From the NCBI RefSeq assembly GCF_026015885.1, contig NZ_JAPDUG010000001.1, forward strand, positions 806,001-870,000: 64,000 bases of DNA, written 5' to 3'. The position numbers and the translations under genes were made by a program. The stretch comes from Halocynthiibacter sp. SDUM655004. Lineage in GTDB: Bacteria > Pseudomonadota > Alphaproteobacteria > Rhodobacterales > Rhodobacteraceae. Below the pieces are notes generated by a model. It had not been told where the DNA came from, searched no databases, and saw only the letters and a program-made list of their open reading frames with translations. Shown one piece after another: positions 30,080 to 38,635 of this stretch (the stretch's first letter is position 1; the number at the start of each line of letters is the position of its first letter).

Positions 30080-30484
30080 ATGATCGGACGTCTTAACCAT
30101 GTTGCGATTGCGGTGCCGGACCTAGAGGCGGCAATGGCGCAATACGAAGGCACATTGGGTGCAAATGTTGGCGCGCCGCAAGATGAGCCCGATCATGGGG
30201 TGACGGTTGTGTTTATCGAGCTTCCAAACACCAAGATCGAGCTGCTGTATCCGCTGGGAGAGAATAGCCCGATCGCCGGTTTCCTTGAGAAAAATCCGTC
30301 TGGCGGCATCCACCATATCTGTTACGAAGTTGAAGATATTCTTGCCGCGCGGGACAGGCTTCAAGCGAACGGTGCGCGCGTATTGGGGAGCGGTGAGCCG
30401 AAGATCGGCGCACATGGGAAGCCGGTTTTGTTTCTGCATCCCAAGGATTTCAACGGCACTCTCGTTGAGCTTGAGCAGGTTTAA
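30080..30484 (+). CDS. mce: Methylmalonyl-CoA epimerase
   Basis: A 134-residue vicinal-oxygen-chelate protein. Metal ligands are suggested by LNHVAIAV (His 7), GIHHICYEV near residue 75 and the Glu in TLVELEQV at the end. It interconverts (S)- and (R)-methylmalonyl-CoA in propionyl-CoA metabolism. AAGGAG lies seven bases before the ATG at 30080; a longer frame from 29993 lacks family similarity. DUF1467 follows by 2 bp, a frequent neighbour in alphaproteobacteria. Confidence 0.95.
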   Translation: MIGRLNHVAIAVPDLEAAMAQYEGTLGANVGAPQDEPDHGVTVVFIELPNTKIELLYPLGENSPIAGFLEKNPSGGIHHICYEVEDILAARDRLQANGARVLGSGEPKIGAHGKPVLFLHPKDFNGTLVELEQV

Positions 30485-30486
30485 AC

Positions 30487-30774
30487 ATGGCGATTACATC
30501 CGCACTCGTACTTTATGCAGTTGTCTGGTTCATGACGCTGTTTGTGGTTCTGCCAATTCGGCTTAAGTCTCAGGATGAGGCAGGCGACGTGACACCCGGC
30601 ACACCAAAATCCGCCCCCGCGAACCCGCAACTCAAAAAGCGAGCGCTGATCGTGACGCTGGTTGCCGCGGTCATCTGGGGCATTTTGTTTACCATCATCG
30701 TGACCGAAACGATCACCGTGCGTGACTTTGATTGGCTCAACCGTATGGGGCCGGATCCGCTTAGCGGGTCGTGA
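30487..30774 (+). CDS. DUF1467 small membrane protein
   Basis: A 95-residue protein with two transmembrane helices (TSALVLYAVVWFMTLFVVLP, and IVTLVAAVIWGILFTIIV) joined by a polar, Pro/Ser-rich loop. This matches DUF1467, which is commonly found right after mce. Its role is unknown; a membrane-associated partner of propionate metabolism is only a guess. One base separates its stop from that of the convergent EI24 gene. Confidence 0.88.
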   Translation: MAITSALVLYAVVWFMTLFVVLPIRLKSQDEAGDVTPGTPKSAPANPQLKKRALIVTLVAAVIWGILFTIIVTETITVRDFDWLNRMGPDPLSGS

Positions 30775-30775
30775 A

Positions 30776-31474
30776 TTACACCCGCTGACGAGTCTTAACG
30801 GCCTCAAAAATATGGGTGAACGTCGCCGCAGCCAGCACTGGCACCAGAAGGTTTACGACAGGAATCGCCAGCGGCACCGCCATTAATCCACCGGCAATCC
30901 AGATTGTCAGCCCGTTATCGCGGTGCAGGGCGCGGGCGCCTTTGCGATCCATCCTGCGCATTGCGACCATCTGAAAATACTCCCGTCCCAGCAGAAATCC
31001 GTTCATTCCAAAGAAACAGAGTGGCGCAAACGGCCCCGTAAAGGGAAAGACGATCAGACCGATGATGTTCAGGCCGATCATCAACCCGAGAAAATTCGCC
31101 GTATCAACAATGACATCCCCGATTGGTTGGCCTTTGGCAGGCGGAAGCGCGGGGTAGTGGCGGTCTTCTACAGCTTCGGAAACCTCGTCGAGGAAAAGGC
31201 CGGTGAACGCACTGGCCACTGGAAACATCAGGAATACCGACAGCACCATCATCAACAGGAATGACCCCCAAGTGATGAGGCTCTGAACAATGGTGATTTC
31301 ACCCACCAGCGGCAGCGTGATCGTGTCGGGCGTGACAAAGCTCAGACCAGTGACGAATAGCGCATAGATCGCAGCAAGCAGAAGCAGGCTGAGCCCGACG
31401 CCTTTCCAGATCACATTACGGAAACGGCGGTCGCTTAGCTGCGCCATGGATTTGAGAAAGCTGGAAATTATCAC
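30776..31474 (-). CDS. EI24/CysZ-type membrane protein
   Basis: A 232-residue integral membrane protein with about five helices and the EI24 features (FLDEVSEAVEDRHYP loop, FGMNGFLLGREYFQMVAMRR). Relatives in enterobacteria (CysZ) are linked to sulfate entry, but this subfamily is not necessarily a sulfate channel. The best start is GTG at 31474, since the upstream stop of the nitroreductase overlaps it (GTGA), indicating translational coupling. A TTG at 31486 is less likely. Confidence 0.85.
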   Translation of the reverse strand: MIISSFLKSMAQLSDRRFRNVIWKGVGLSLLLLAAIYALFVTGLSFVTPDTITLPLVGEITIVQSLITWGSFLLMMVLSVFLMFPVASAFTGLFLDEVSEAVEDRHYPALPPAKGQPIGDVIVDTANFLGLMIGLNIIGLIVFPFTGPFAPLCFFGMNGFLLGREYFQMVAMRRMDRKGARALHRDNGLTIWIAGGLMAVPLAIPVVNLLVPVLAAATFTHIFEAVKTRQRV

Positions 31475-32049
31475 GTGTTGACCCAAGTTGTCAGGCTGTC
31501 GAGATCTGGGCGCGGACGCTCTGGCGGAGCGGAGGTTTCAGTTCCGATGTGGATGAAGCCGGCGATGTTTTCGTCCTCTGTGAGGCCAAGCCCTTGGGTG
31601 AGGAATTCTTCGTCAAACGCCATCCATCCAGTTAGCCAGTTTGCGCCCCAGCCTGCGGCAAGCGCGGCATTGAGCATGGCAAGGCAAACGGCACCAGCGG
31701 AATAGACCTGTTCGATGTGCGGAACCTTCTCCGAAACAACGGGCGCGGAGACGACAGCAACAACAAGCCCCGCGTCAGCGAATTGCGCGCGGGTTTTGAT
31801 AACCTTCGCTTCTTCGATCCCAAGTGCTTTACCGCGTTCCTCTGTGAGGTTTGCGAGCCGCGCAAGTGCCGCCCCTTGCAGCACGATAAAGCGCCACGGC
31901 TCCAGCTTGCCATGGTCCGGGGTACGGGCCGCTGCTGTCAGGATCGGGCGCAGCTCCTCTTCGGTCGGAACCGGTAAAGCGAGCGTTTTCGCAGGGCGCG
32001 AGCGGCGGGAAAGCAGGAATTCGAGGGCAGATGGGTTTTCTTGGGGCAT
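31471..32049 (-). CDS. Nitroreductase-family flavoprotein, YdjA-like
   Basis: A 192-residue FMN-dependent reductase: early LLSRRSRPAKTLALPVP is the YdjA-type phosphate-binding block, and TPDHGKLEPWRFIVLQG contributes the FMN contacts. Typical dimeric NAD(P)H-dependent members reduce quinones or nitro compounds. The ATG at 32049 (MPQENPSALEFL) is preferred over a 27-residue extension. It overlaps the EI24 start by 4 bp, forming a two-gene operon. Confidence 0.92.
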   Translation of the reverse strand: MPQENPSALEFLLSRRSRPAKTLALPVPTEEELRPILTAAARTPDHGKLEPWRFIVLQGAALARLANLTEERGKALGIEEAKVIKTRAQFADAGLVVAVVSAPVVSEKVPHIEQVYSAGAVCLAMLNAALAAGWGANWLTGWMAFDEEFLTQGLGLTEDENIAGFIHIGTETSAPPERPRPDLDSLTTWVNT

Positions 32050-32207
32050 GGTCTCTCTAACTGTTGGATGGCATGTGGGCCATGGCGCTGAATTTTCAAG
32101 AGACTTGGCGGATTGTCCGACCTGTTGCAAGCCATTGACGGAAATTCCGATAGCAAGGGGGGCACGCGCGAGATAACTTGCCCTCAGTCGTTACAGCAGG
32201 ACACGCT

Positions 32208-32465
32208 ATGCCCAAACCAGAGATCGGAAGCCTTACCGCGCCTGGAGATGAGATCACAGTGCGCGTGACGCCCAAGGCCAGCCGCAACATGGTCAAACAA
32301 GAGGGCGAGACGCTGCGGGTCTATGTCACGACGGTTCCAGAAAATGGCAAAGCCAATGCTGCGGTCCAGAAACTGCTCGCCAAGGCGCTTGGTGTGCCGA
32401 AATCGTCGCTCACATTGGTGCGCGGGGCCACATCTCGCGACAAAACCTTTCGGATCAGCCGCTAA
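32208..32465 (+). CDS. DUF167 (YggU-family) small protein
   Basis: An 85-residue protein with VRVTPKASRNMV and NGKANAAVQKLLAKALGV near its middle, then LVRGATSRDKTFRIS. These are the DUF167 signatures (small alpha/beta fold). The ATG at 32208 with CAGGA upstream replaces a TTG at 32178. It may bind a nucleic acid, but no activity is known. It overlaps the convergent hypothetical gene by 4 bp at the stop codons. Confidence 0.9.
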   Translation: MPKPEIGSLTAPGDEITVRVTPKASRNMVKQEGETLRVYVTTVPENGKANAAVQKLLAKALGVPKSSLTLVRGATSRDKTFRISR

Positions 32466-32713
32466 CCTTTGCCAGCCTCGTCTTCGGGCACAAACCGATA
32501 GCTCCCTTCGGGCAAATCAAGCGCAGAGGCGAGTTCGCGTAATTGGGTATGCGAGAAGGTGATCTTTTGCATAGTCCGGCTGTGGGGATCCCATTGCTCG
32601 ACCGTGTAGCAGTCTTCAAAAGCCTGAATTTTCACGTCTTCTTCGAGATGGGGGGAGCCTTCGTCAACAAGCGTGACGACGGTGGCGTCGAAATCGTGTT
32701 CAATGGTAAACAT
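32462..32713 (-). CDS. Conserved hypothetical protein
   Basis: An 83-residue protein (MFTIEHDFDATVVTLVDEG...) of acidic, beta-strand-rich composition that I do not recognise as a named family. There is no signal, membrane helix or catalytic motif. It is in a gap otherwise free of genes on the minus strand. Overlap of its stop with DUF167 by 4 bp suggests both frames are genuine genes, since the window shows several such convergent pairs. Confidence 0.65.
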   Translation of the reverse strand: MFTIEHDFDATVVTLVDEGSPHLEEDVKIQAFEDCYTVEQWDPHSRTMQKITFSHTQLRELASALDLPEGSYRFVPEDEAGKG

Positions 32714-32833
32714 AGGTTGACTGTAAAAGCTGACGCGGGGATTGCAAGCCTGTCAAAAGACGGGCAAATTTGCGTGGATAGGCGGTTAAAACGACCGCGA
32801 TGGCAGGAATAAAAGCAAGGAGCAGACGCAAGC

Positions 32834-33559
32834 ATGCGATTTAGGCTTTGTAAATTCGGCATGGCGGCTTTGGTCAGTGCGATGGCTCTGGCGGGCTGTG
32901 TGCAGACGACACCTGCCCCTCAGCAGCAGGCACCTCAAGGACAGAATGTTTCGCGGCCTGCGTCCGCCAAAGGCGTGTCGCGTAGCGATTTCAGCGCGGT
33001 TGTAAGCCGTGTGGAGCCTGTCGCGGAGCGGACATGCAAGCAATATATTCCCAAAGGTCCGTGTGACTTCCTGATCGTCTTTGATGATCGTAAAGGCCAG
33101 CCCGCGAACGCGTTTCAGTTTGTGAACAAAAAGGGGCGTCCTGTTCTCGTGGTGACGGCGGCTTTGCTTGAAAGCATGTATAACCGCGACGAGATTGCCT
33201 TTGTTGTTGGTCACGAAGCAGCGCACCACATCCGTGGTCACCTCGCCCAGCAACAGCAGCTGGCCATGGGTGGCGCGATGATCGGCGGGCTTGCGGCGGC
33301 TGTCTTTGGCGGGAACGCTTCGGCTGTTGAAGCCGCGCAGAATCTTGGTGGGTTTGTTGGCTCGCGGCAATTCTCCAAACAACACGAGCTTGAGGCCGAT
33401 CGACTTGGGGCCGTGATTGCGGAGCGCGCCGGATATAACGCCATGACGGGTGTGCTGTTCTTTACGCGTTTGCCTGATCCGGGGGATCAATTCCTTGGCT
33501 CGCACCCTGCAAACCCGGAACGTATCCGTGCGGTCCAGAACACCGTGCTGAACATGTGA
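32834..33559 (+). CDS. M48-family metallopeptidase, lipoprotein
   Basis: A 241-residue lipoprotein: signal MRFRLCKFGMAALVSAMALA followed by lipobox Cys22. The zinc motif HEAAH is at residues 127-131, and HELEADRLGA supplies the third ligand (Glu) later. The type is close to the periplasmic M48C group (LoiP/BepA-like without TPR). It probably cleaves misfolded outer-membrane or periplasmic proteins. The next gene starts on its stop codon (TGATG), suggesting a coupled pair. Confidence 0.92.
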   Translation: MRFRLCKFGMAALVSAMALAGCVQTTPAPQQQAPQGQNVSRPASAKGVSRSDFSAVVSRVEPVAERTCKQYIPKGPCDFLIVFDDRKGQPANAFQFVNKKGRPVLVVTAALLESMYNRDEIAFVVGHEAAHHIRGHLAQQQQLAMGGAMIGGLAAAVFGGNASAVEAAQNLGGFVGSRQFSKQHELEADRLGAVIAERAGYNAMTGVLFFTRLPDPGDQFLGSHPANPERIRAVQNTVLNM

Positions 33560-33927
33560 TGCAGCAATTTGAAGGATTCCTAACCGATCGCGGCAGCAAA
33601 TACGCGGTATCTGGCGGGCCGGTTGCAAGCCGCGACGAGGCGCTTTCCTTTATCAAGACACTAAAACGCAAGAAAAAATATGCGAAAGCAACCCACAACA
33701 CTTGGGCCGCGTTACTGCCAGAGGGGCCCGTCAAAAACGACGATGGAGAAGGCGGCGCGGGCGCAATCATCTTGCGGATGCTGGAGCGCGAAGGGTTGGA
33801 GAAACATATCATCGTGGTGACACGCTGGTATGGCGGCACGCATCTTGGCGGTGACAGATTCCGACGGGTTCAGGACTCGGTGCGGCATTATCTTGAGAAC
33901 GCGGAGAATCTGGCAAAGGCGGATTGA
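33559..33927 (+). CDS. YigZ/IMPACT-like UPF0029 domain protein
   Basis: A 122-residue protein of the YigZ/IMPACT N-terminal domain type: SRDEALSFIKTLKRKKKYAKATHNTWA, then EGGAGAIILRMLEREGL and VTRWYGGTHLGGDRF (the family signature). Shorter than YigZ, lacking the C-terminal extra domain. The start at ATG 33559 shares one base with the M48 stop; GTG 33556 is a one-codon alternative. Role in bacteria unclear, related eukaryotic proteins modulate GCN2. Confidence 0.9.
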   Translation: MQQFEGFLTDRGSKYAVSGGPVASRDEALSFIKTLKRKKKYAKATHNTWAALLPEGPVKNDDGEGGAGAIILRMLEREGLEKHIIVVTRWYGGTHLGGDRFRRVQDSVRHYLENAENLAKAD

Positions 33928-33949
33928 GCAGAGATAAGGGAGGCGCGAC

Positions 33950-34324
33950 ATGCAAAACGAGGAAGCAGGTTTTCTGCGCAGCGAATGGAGCAAATTCACG
34001 GATCGGTGCCGCTGGTCTTGGGCAGGGTGGCTCATCGTGTGGCGGGAAGAATCGAGCGTAAAGCAATGGGTCTTTGCCAATATCATCTCTGCGGGCTTTG
34101 CGCTGACACTTGATCTCGCACCGGTTGAGCGCGCCTTAATCATTGCGCTGGGCGTACTTATTTTGGCAGCGGAGTGTTTTAACACGGCGATTGAGCGATG
34201 CGTTGACTATACCTCGCCCGCACATCATCCACTGGCCAAGGCCGCCAAAGATTGCGGTAGCGCAGCGGTTGCCATTACGGCGATTGCTGCGGGCTTGGCT
34301 TGGCTGATAATCCTTTTCGGGTGA
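33950..34324 (+). CDS. dgkA: Diacylglycerol kinase, small membrane type
   Basis: A 124-residue protein with three membrane helices and the DgkA signature (ECFNTAIERCVDY with the catalytic Glu, and KDCGSAAVAI). It phosphorylates diacylglycerol to phosphatidate in the inner membrane, recycling lipid from periplasmic glucan or lipoprotein assembly. The start is preceded by a weak GGGAGG. Only 3 bp separate it from the following ceramidase-like gene, so the two are likely co-transcribed. Confidence 0.95.
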   Translation: MQNEEAGFLRSEWSKFTDRCRWSWAGWLIVWREESSVKQWVFANIISAGFALTLDLAPVERALIIALGVLILAAECFNTAIERCVDYTSPAHHPLAKAAKDCGSAAVAITAIAAGLAWLIILFG

Positions 34325-34327
34325 CCC

Positions 34328-34996
34328 ATGGACTGGACAGAGCAGTTTAACGATTATTGCGAGCGTCTCGGCCCGGAGTTCTGGGCTGAACCCATCAACG
34401 CCGTAACCAACCTTGCCTTCGTCCTTATGGGCCTGCTGGCGTGGCGGGCATCGACTTTGCCACTGTCGCGCCTATTGTCGGCGGAGTTGATTATCATTGG
34501 GGTTGGCTCGTTCCTCTTTCACACCTTTGCTACGGCATGGGCGTCGATGGCGGATGTGATCCCGATCCTGATCTTTATCCTAACCTATGTGTATCTCGCT
34601 AATGCCGAATACCTCGGTTGGCCGAAATGGATGGCCTTGCTCGGCGTTGTCGGGTTCTTTCCTTATGCGATTGGCGTGTCATGGCTCCTTGGGCAAGTCG
34701 CACCAGGCCTTGGTGCAAACGCAATATATGGCTCGGTTGCGATTTTGATCGCGCTTTACGGCCTTATTCTTTGGCAAAAGCATCGTCAGACTGCCCAAGG
34801 CTTGCTGATCGGGGCAGGGCTTTTGACCGTTTCTATCACCCTGCGGGCGTTAGATGAGCCGCTCTGTGGTGCGATACCGTTTGGGACGCATTTCTTGTGG
34901 CATATCCTCAATGCGCTGATGCTTGGCCACATGATCCGAACCTATGTGCGCCACAAGGCGGCAAGTGGCCTTGCGGGCAGCGCATCTGCGGGTTAA
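34328..34996 (+). CDS. Ceramidase-family integral membrane hydrolase
   Basis: A 222-residue protein with seven predicted helices. It matches the alkaline ceramidase (CREST superfamily) layout: early [15 protein letters not shown], then [20 protein letters not shown] and late [18 protein letters not shown]. The Ser-x3-His, Asp and His-x3-His residues form the zinc site of CREST hydrolases. It may hydrolyse an amide-linked lipid rather than ceramide, since sphingolipids are not certain here. It is 3 bp after dgkA. Confidence 0.85.
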   Translation: MDWTEQFNDYCERLGPEFWAEPINAVTNLAFVLMGLLAWRASTLPLSRLLSAELIIIGVGSFLFHTFATAWASMADVIPILIFILTYVYLANAEYLGWPKWMALLGVVGFFPYAIGVSWLLGQVAPGLGANAIYGSVAILIALYGLILWQKHRQTAQGLLIGAGLLTVSITLRALDEPLCGAIPFGTHFLWHILNALMLGHMIRTYVRHKAASGLAGSASAG

Positions 34997-35036
34997 ATGC
35001 AGGGGATCGAAATTACATGAGCTGACGGAGACCCCG

Positions 35037-35324
35037 ATGTCGATTGACAAGGATACCGCCGCGCGCGTGGCCAAGCTGGCCCGTATTCGCGTAGCCGATG
35101 ACGCCCTTCCGGCGCTGGCCGAAGAATTCAACACCATCCTCGGGTTTATCGAACAGCTTAACGAAGTGGACGTTGACGGCGTTGAACCCATGACATCCGT
35201 TACCCCGCAGCGCCTCAAGCGCCGCGAAGACGTTGTGACCGATGGCAACCAGCAGGAAAAAGTGCTGGCCAATGCGCCGGATGCCCGCGAAGGGTTCTTT
35301 GCCGTTCCGAAGGTGGTGGAATAA
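35037..35324 (+). CDS. gatC: Aspartyl/glutamyl-tRNA amidotransferase subunit C
   Basis: A 95-residue protein: [14 protein letters not shown] at residues 5-18 and the conserved [19 protein letters not shown] near 55-75. GatC is the small scaffold that stabilises GatA-GatB in the complex that converts Glu-tRNA-Gln and Asp-tRNA-Asn. The ATG at 35037 is chosen over 34944, which lies within the ceramidase gene. Its stop shares one base with the gatA start (TAATG). Confidence 0.97.
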   Translation: MSIDKDTAARVAKLARIRVADDALPALAEEFNTILGFIEQLNEVDVDGVEPMTSVTPQRLKRREDVVTDGNQQEKVLANAPDAREGFFAVPKVVE

Positions 35325-36811
35325 TGACCGATCTTAACAAGCTGACCATTGCCGAGGCCCGCGACGGGCTGCGCGCCAAGGATTTCTCCGCAGTTGAGCT
35401 AACTCGCTCTTGCCTGACCGCAATTGATAAGGCTGGTGCGCTGAACGCGTTTGTGCACAACACGCCCGAGATTGCCGAGACACAAGCCGCCGCCGCCGAT
35501 ACGCGCCTTGCCGAAGGTGATGCGCCCGACATGTGCGGCATCCCGCTGGGGATCAAGGACCTCTTCTGTACCAAAGGTGTGCCGAGCCAAGCAGCCTCTG
35601 CTATCCTTGAAGGGTTCAAACCAGAGTATGAAAGCACCATTACCCAGAACCTCTGGGACCGAGGCGCGGTCATGCTTGGGAAGCTCAACATGGATGAGTT
35701 CGCTATGGGCTCCTCCAACGAAACTTCGACATACGGAAACGCGGTAAATCCGTGGCGCCGTGAAGGTTCCGATGCTGCGCTTACACCCGGTGGCTCTTCC
35801 GGCGGTTCCGCAAGTGCGGTCTCTGCGGATCTCTGCCTTGCTGCAACAGGAACAGACACCGGCGGCTCGATCCGCCAGCCCGCTGCCTTTACGGGCATTG
35901 TTGGCCTCAAGCCGACCTATGGGCGTTGCTCGCGCTGGGGCGTTGTGGCCTTTGCCAGCTCGCTCGATCAGGCGGGTCCGATGACCAAAACCGTGCGTGA
36001 CGCGGCGATCATGATGGAAGCCATGGCCAGCCATGACGCGAAAGACAGTACAAGTGCCGATCTGCCTGTGCCGGATTTCGAAGCCATGCTGACGGGCGAC
36101 ATCAAAGGCAAAAAGATCGGTATCCCAAAAGAATACCACATGGACGGCATGCCCGAAGAGATCGAAACTCTCTGGGCGGAAGGGCGCGAGATGCTCAAAT
36201 CCGCAGGGGCAGAGATTGTTGACATCAGCCTGCCGCACACGAAATACGCGCTACCTGCCTATTACGTGATTGCACCAGCAGAGGCGTCGTCCAACCTCGC
36301 GCGTTATGACGGCGTGCGTTATGGCCACCGCGCAACGCTCTCTGCTGGGGACGGTATCGACGATATGTACGAAAAGACACGCGCCGAAGGCTTCGGTCAC
36401 GAGGTTCAGCGCCGTGTTATGATCGGCACCTATGTTTTGTCTGCGGGCTTCTATGACGCTTACTACAACCGTGCCCGTAAGGTGCGTGCGCTCATCAAGA
36501 AAGATTTTGATGATGTATTCGCCAGCGGCGTTGACGCCATCCTGACACCGGCTACACCTTCCGCGGCCTTTGGCCTTGGCGAAATGACCGATGCGGACCC
36601 TGTGAAGATGTATCTCAACGATGTGTTTACCGTGACGGTGAACCTCGCAGGGCTTCCAGGTATCTCTGTTCCGACTGGGCTCGACGCTCAGGGGTTGCCG
36701 CTTGGCTTGCAGCTTATCGGACGGCCGTGGGAAGAGGGCGACCTGCTCAACACAGCCTATGCGCTTGAGCAATCCGCAGGATTTGTTTCCAAACCGGCGA
36801 ATTGGTGGTAA
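35324..36811 (+). CDS. gatA: Aspartyl/glutamyl-tRNA amidotransferase subunit A
   Basis: A 495-residue amidase-signature enzyme. The catalytic Lys lies in [10 protein letters not shown], the cis-Ser in GGSSGGSAS and the nucleophile Ser in [13 protein letters not shown] (near residue 180). It releases ammonia from glutamine that GatB uses to amidate mischarged tRNA. Length is standard. gatB is not in the window, so the operon here is only gatCA. Confidence 0.98.
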   Translation: MTDLNKLTIAEARDGLRAKDFSAVELTRSCLTAIDKAGALNAFVHNTPEIAETQAAAADTRLAEGDAPDMCGIPLGIKDLFCTKGVPSQAASAILEGFKPEYESTITQNLWDRGAVMLGKLNMDEFAMGSSNETSTYGNAVNPWRREGSDAALTPGGSSGGSASAVSADLCLAATGTDTGGSIRQPAAFTGIVGLKPTYGRCSRWGVVAFASSLDQAGPMTKTVRDAAIMMEAMASHDAKDSTSADLPVPDFEAMLTGDIKGKKIGIPKEYHMDGMPEEIETLWAEGREMLKSAGAEIVDISLPHTKYALPAYYVIAPAEASSNLARYDGVRYGHRATLSAGDGIDDMYEKTRAEGFGHEVQRRVMIGTYVLSAGFYDAYYNRARKVRALIKKDFDDVFASGVDAILTPATPSAAFGLGEMTDADPVKMYLNDVFTVTVNLAGLPGISVPTGLDAQGLPLGLQLIGRPWEEGDLLNTAYALEQSAGFVSKPANWW

Positions 36812-36843
36812 ACCAATACGGAACAACGGATTAGAGGGTTCTC

Positions 36844-37488
36844 ATGCGGTCATATGTTGCAGCAGCATCACTTGCGGTTCTGGCGGCTTGTCAGTCAGGC
36901 GTGCCGAATTCCGGTTACGATGGTTATAATACATCGGATGCGCTGCAAGGATCGCCTGTTCAAACCGGCGTGATTTCGGATGAGTCCTATGGCGGCGGCG
37001 GTGTCTCCACAGAGCTTGATTCCGCGCTTCAGGGGCAGGGGACTGTCTCGACCAGCGGTAGCCCAACATATCAGCGTTCGGCCAGCCCGATCGGTATTTC
37101 TGATGAGCAGAACTTCGACGCCGTGACAGCGCGCGAAACCATTGAAAGCGACGCGGAACGCCTCGCGCGTCAGCGCGCGCAGTATCAGGAAATCGAACCG
37201 ACTGCGCTCCCGTCGCGCAGTGGCAGCACCAAAAAGGCCGTTTCGATTGTTGCATTTGCGCTGAACACGACAAATTCCGTGGGCCAACAGATTTATCCGC
37301 GGTCCAGCAATCCATCAATGTCGCGTTTCCAAAAAGCTTGTGGGCGCTACACATCCTCGGATCAGGCGCAGATTGATTTTCTGAACAACGGCGGCCCCGA
37401 AAAAGATCGTCGGGGTGTTGATCCGGATGGTGACGGTTTTGCCTGCTACTGGGATCCAAGCCCGTTCCGCGCGGCACGTGGTGGCTAA
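36844..37488 (+). CDS. Lipoprotein with an excalibur-like calcium-binding tail
   Basis: A 214-residue protein. A short lipoprotein signal (MRSYVAAASLAVLAAC, Cys16) is followed by a Gly/Ser-rich low-complexity region (about 20-90) and a charged helix. The C-terminal GVDPDGDGFACYWDPSPFR fits the excalibur-type D-x-D-x-D-G loop with a nearby Cys. An outer-membrane-anchored, calcium-binding surface protein is inferred. It stands before an amidase gene, hinting at a cell-wall role. No closer family is recognised. Confidence 0.72.
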   Translation: MRSYVAAASLAVLAACQSGVPNSGYDGYNTSDALQGSPVQTGVISDESYGGGGVSTELDSALQGQGTVSTSGSPTYQRSASPIGISDEQNFDAVTARETIESDAERLARQRAQYQEIEPTALPSRSGSTKKAVSIVAFALNTTNSVGQQIYPRSSNPSMSRFQKACGRYTSSDQAQIDFLNNGGPEKDRRGVDPDGDGFACYWDPSPFRAARGG

Positions 37489-37503
37489 AAGGGGGAGCAG
37501 GCC

Positions 37504-38202
37504 ATGGCCTCTGACCCGCTGACAATAATCCAAAGACCTTCCCCGAATTTCGGCCCGCGCCGAGGTGATGCGGTGCCTGATATGATCGTGCTGCATTATA
37601 CCGCGATGGACACCTGCGAGGCGGCAGCAGAACGCCTGTGTTCGCCAGAATTTGAGGTTTCGGCTCATTACCTGATTTCGGAAAAAGGTGATATATTTCA
37701 GCTTGTTGATGAGGATTCGCGTGCGTGGCATGCGGGTGCTGGGGCTTGGGGCGGTGTGAATGACATCAACTCGCGCTCTATCGGTATTGAATTGGCCAAT
37801 ACCGGCAAAACTCCGTTTCCTGCGCTTCAGATGAACGCGTTGGAGAGGCTGATGCGTGATATTATGGAGCGGCGCTGCATCCCAAAAGAGCGCGTGATCG
37901 GCCATTCGGATATGGCGCCAGCGCGCAAGGGTGATCCGGGAGCACGGTTCGATTGGCGGCGGCTCGCAATTGCGGGGCTTTCGATTTGGCCCGAAGCGGG
38001 GGAAGCACGAGATGCAACGCCAAAACCCGATGATTTCCAATCCGCCGCACGCACCTTCGGCTATCCGGCTGATGCCCCATTTGACGCATTGCTCTCTGCG
38101 TTTCGCCAAAGATTTCGCCCGCATTACACTGGTCCGCTTGACCAAACGGATATGGCGCAGATTCAGGCACTTGCTCGCCAATATCCCGCCCTTACCAGTT
38201 GA
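37504..38202 (+). CDS. N-acetylmuramoyl-L-alanine amidase, AmpD-like
   Basis: A 232-residue amidase_2 domain protein: zinc His in VLHYTAMD near residue 35, the substrate site HAGAGAWGGVNDINSRSIGIEL near 77-100 and the zinc His/Asp block IGHSDMAPARKGDPGARFDW near 139-158. It cleaves the lactyl-alanine bond of muropeptides. No signal peptide, so cytosolic recycling, as for AmpD, is favoured. The C-terminal 60 residues resemble a PG_binding-like helical extension. Confidence 0.92.
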   Translation: MASDPLTIIQRPSPNFGPRRGDAVPDMIVLHYTAMDTCEAAAERLCSPEFEVSAHYLISEKGDIFQLVDEDSRAWHAGAGAWGGVNDINSRSIGIELANTGKTPFPALQMNALERLMRDIMERRCIPKERVIGHSDMAPARKGDPGARFDWRRLAIAGLSIWPEAGEARDATPKPDDFQSAARTFGYPADAPFDALLSAFRQRFRPHYTGPLDQTDMAQIQALARQYPALTS

Positions 38203-38233
38203 CCCGCCGCGCCGAAGCGCCTAACTCAACCCC

Positions 38234-38635
38234 GTGCGGATGGCCGGATGACCGCGGGGTGGCAACACCGCGAGGAAAGTCCGGACTCCACGAAGAATGG
38301 TGCCGGGTAACGCCCGGCCGGGGAAACCCGAGGGAAAGCGCCACAGAAAACAGACCGCCCGTTTACAGGTCGTGCAAGCGATACCGTGGCGGGTAAGGGT
38401 GAAACGGTGGGGTAAGAGCCCACCGCGGCGGTGGTAACATCGCTGGCATGGCAAGCCCCACCAGGAGCAATGCCGAATAGGGATCTCGCGCGGGGCAACC
38501 CGCAGGACGGCTTCGGTCCAGAAGATCCGGGTAGGCAGCTTGACCCTGTTGGTAACAGCAGGGCTAGAAGAATGGTCATCCATCGCTGTGTCATGCAGTG
38601 AGGACAGAATCCGGCTTACAGGCCATCCGCGCACT
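38234..38635 (+). ncRNA. rnpB: RNase P catalytic RNA (class A)
   Basis: About 400 nt with the P1 helix formed by GCGGATGGCC (38236-38245) and GGCCATCCGC (38621-38630). Conserved blocks include GAGGAAAGTCCGGACT near 38271-38286, ACAGAA near 38343-38348, the GGTAAGGGTGAAACGGTG segment and the closing ACAGAATCCGGCTTAC near 38604-38619. It cleaves 5' leaders from pre-tRNAs with protein RnpA. Ends are set from the helix, so may be off by a few bases. The AbrB gene stops at its 3' edge. Confidence 0.95.

Noticed and set aside
32786-33628. 280-residue frame antisense to the M48 lipoprotein gene
   Set aside because: It is Arg/Thr-rich without a domain; the lipoprotein has a lipobox and HEAAH.
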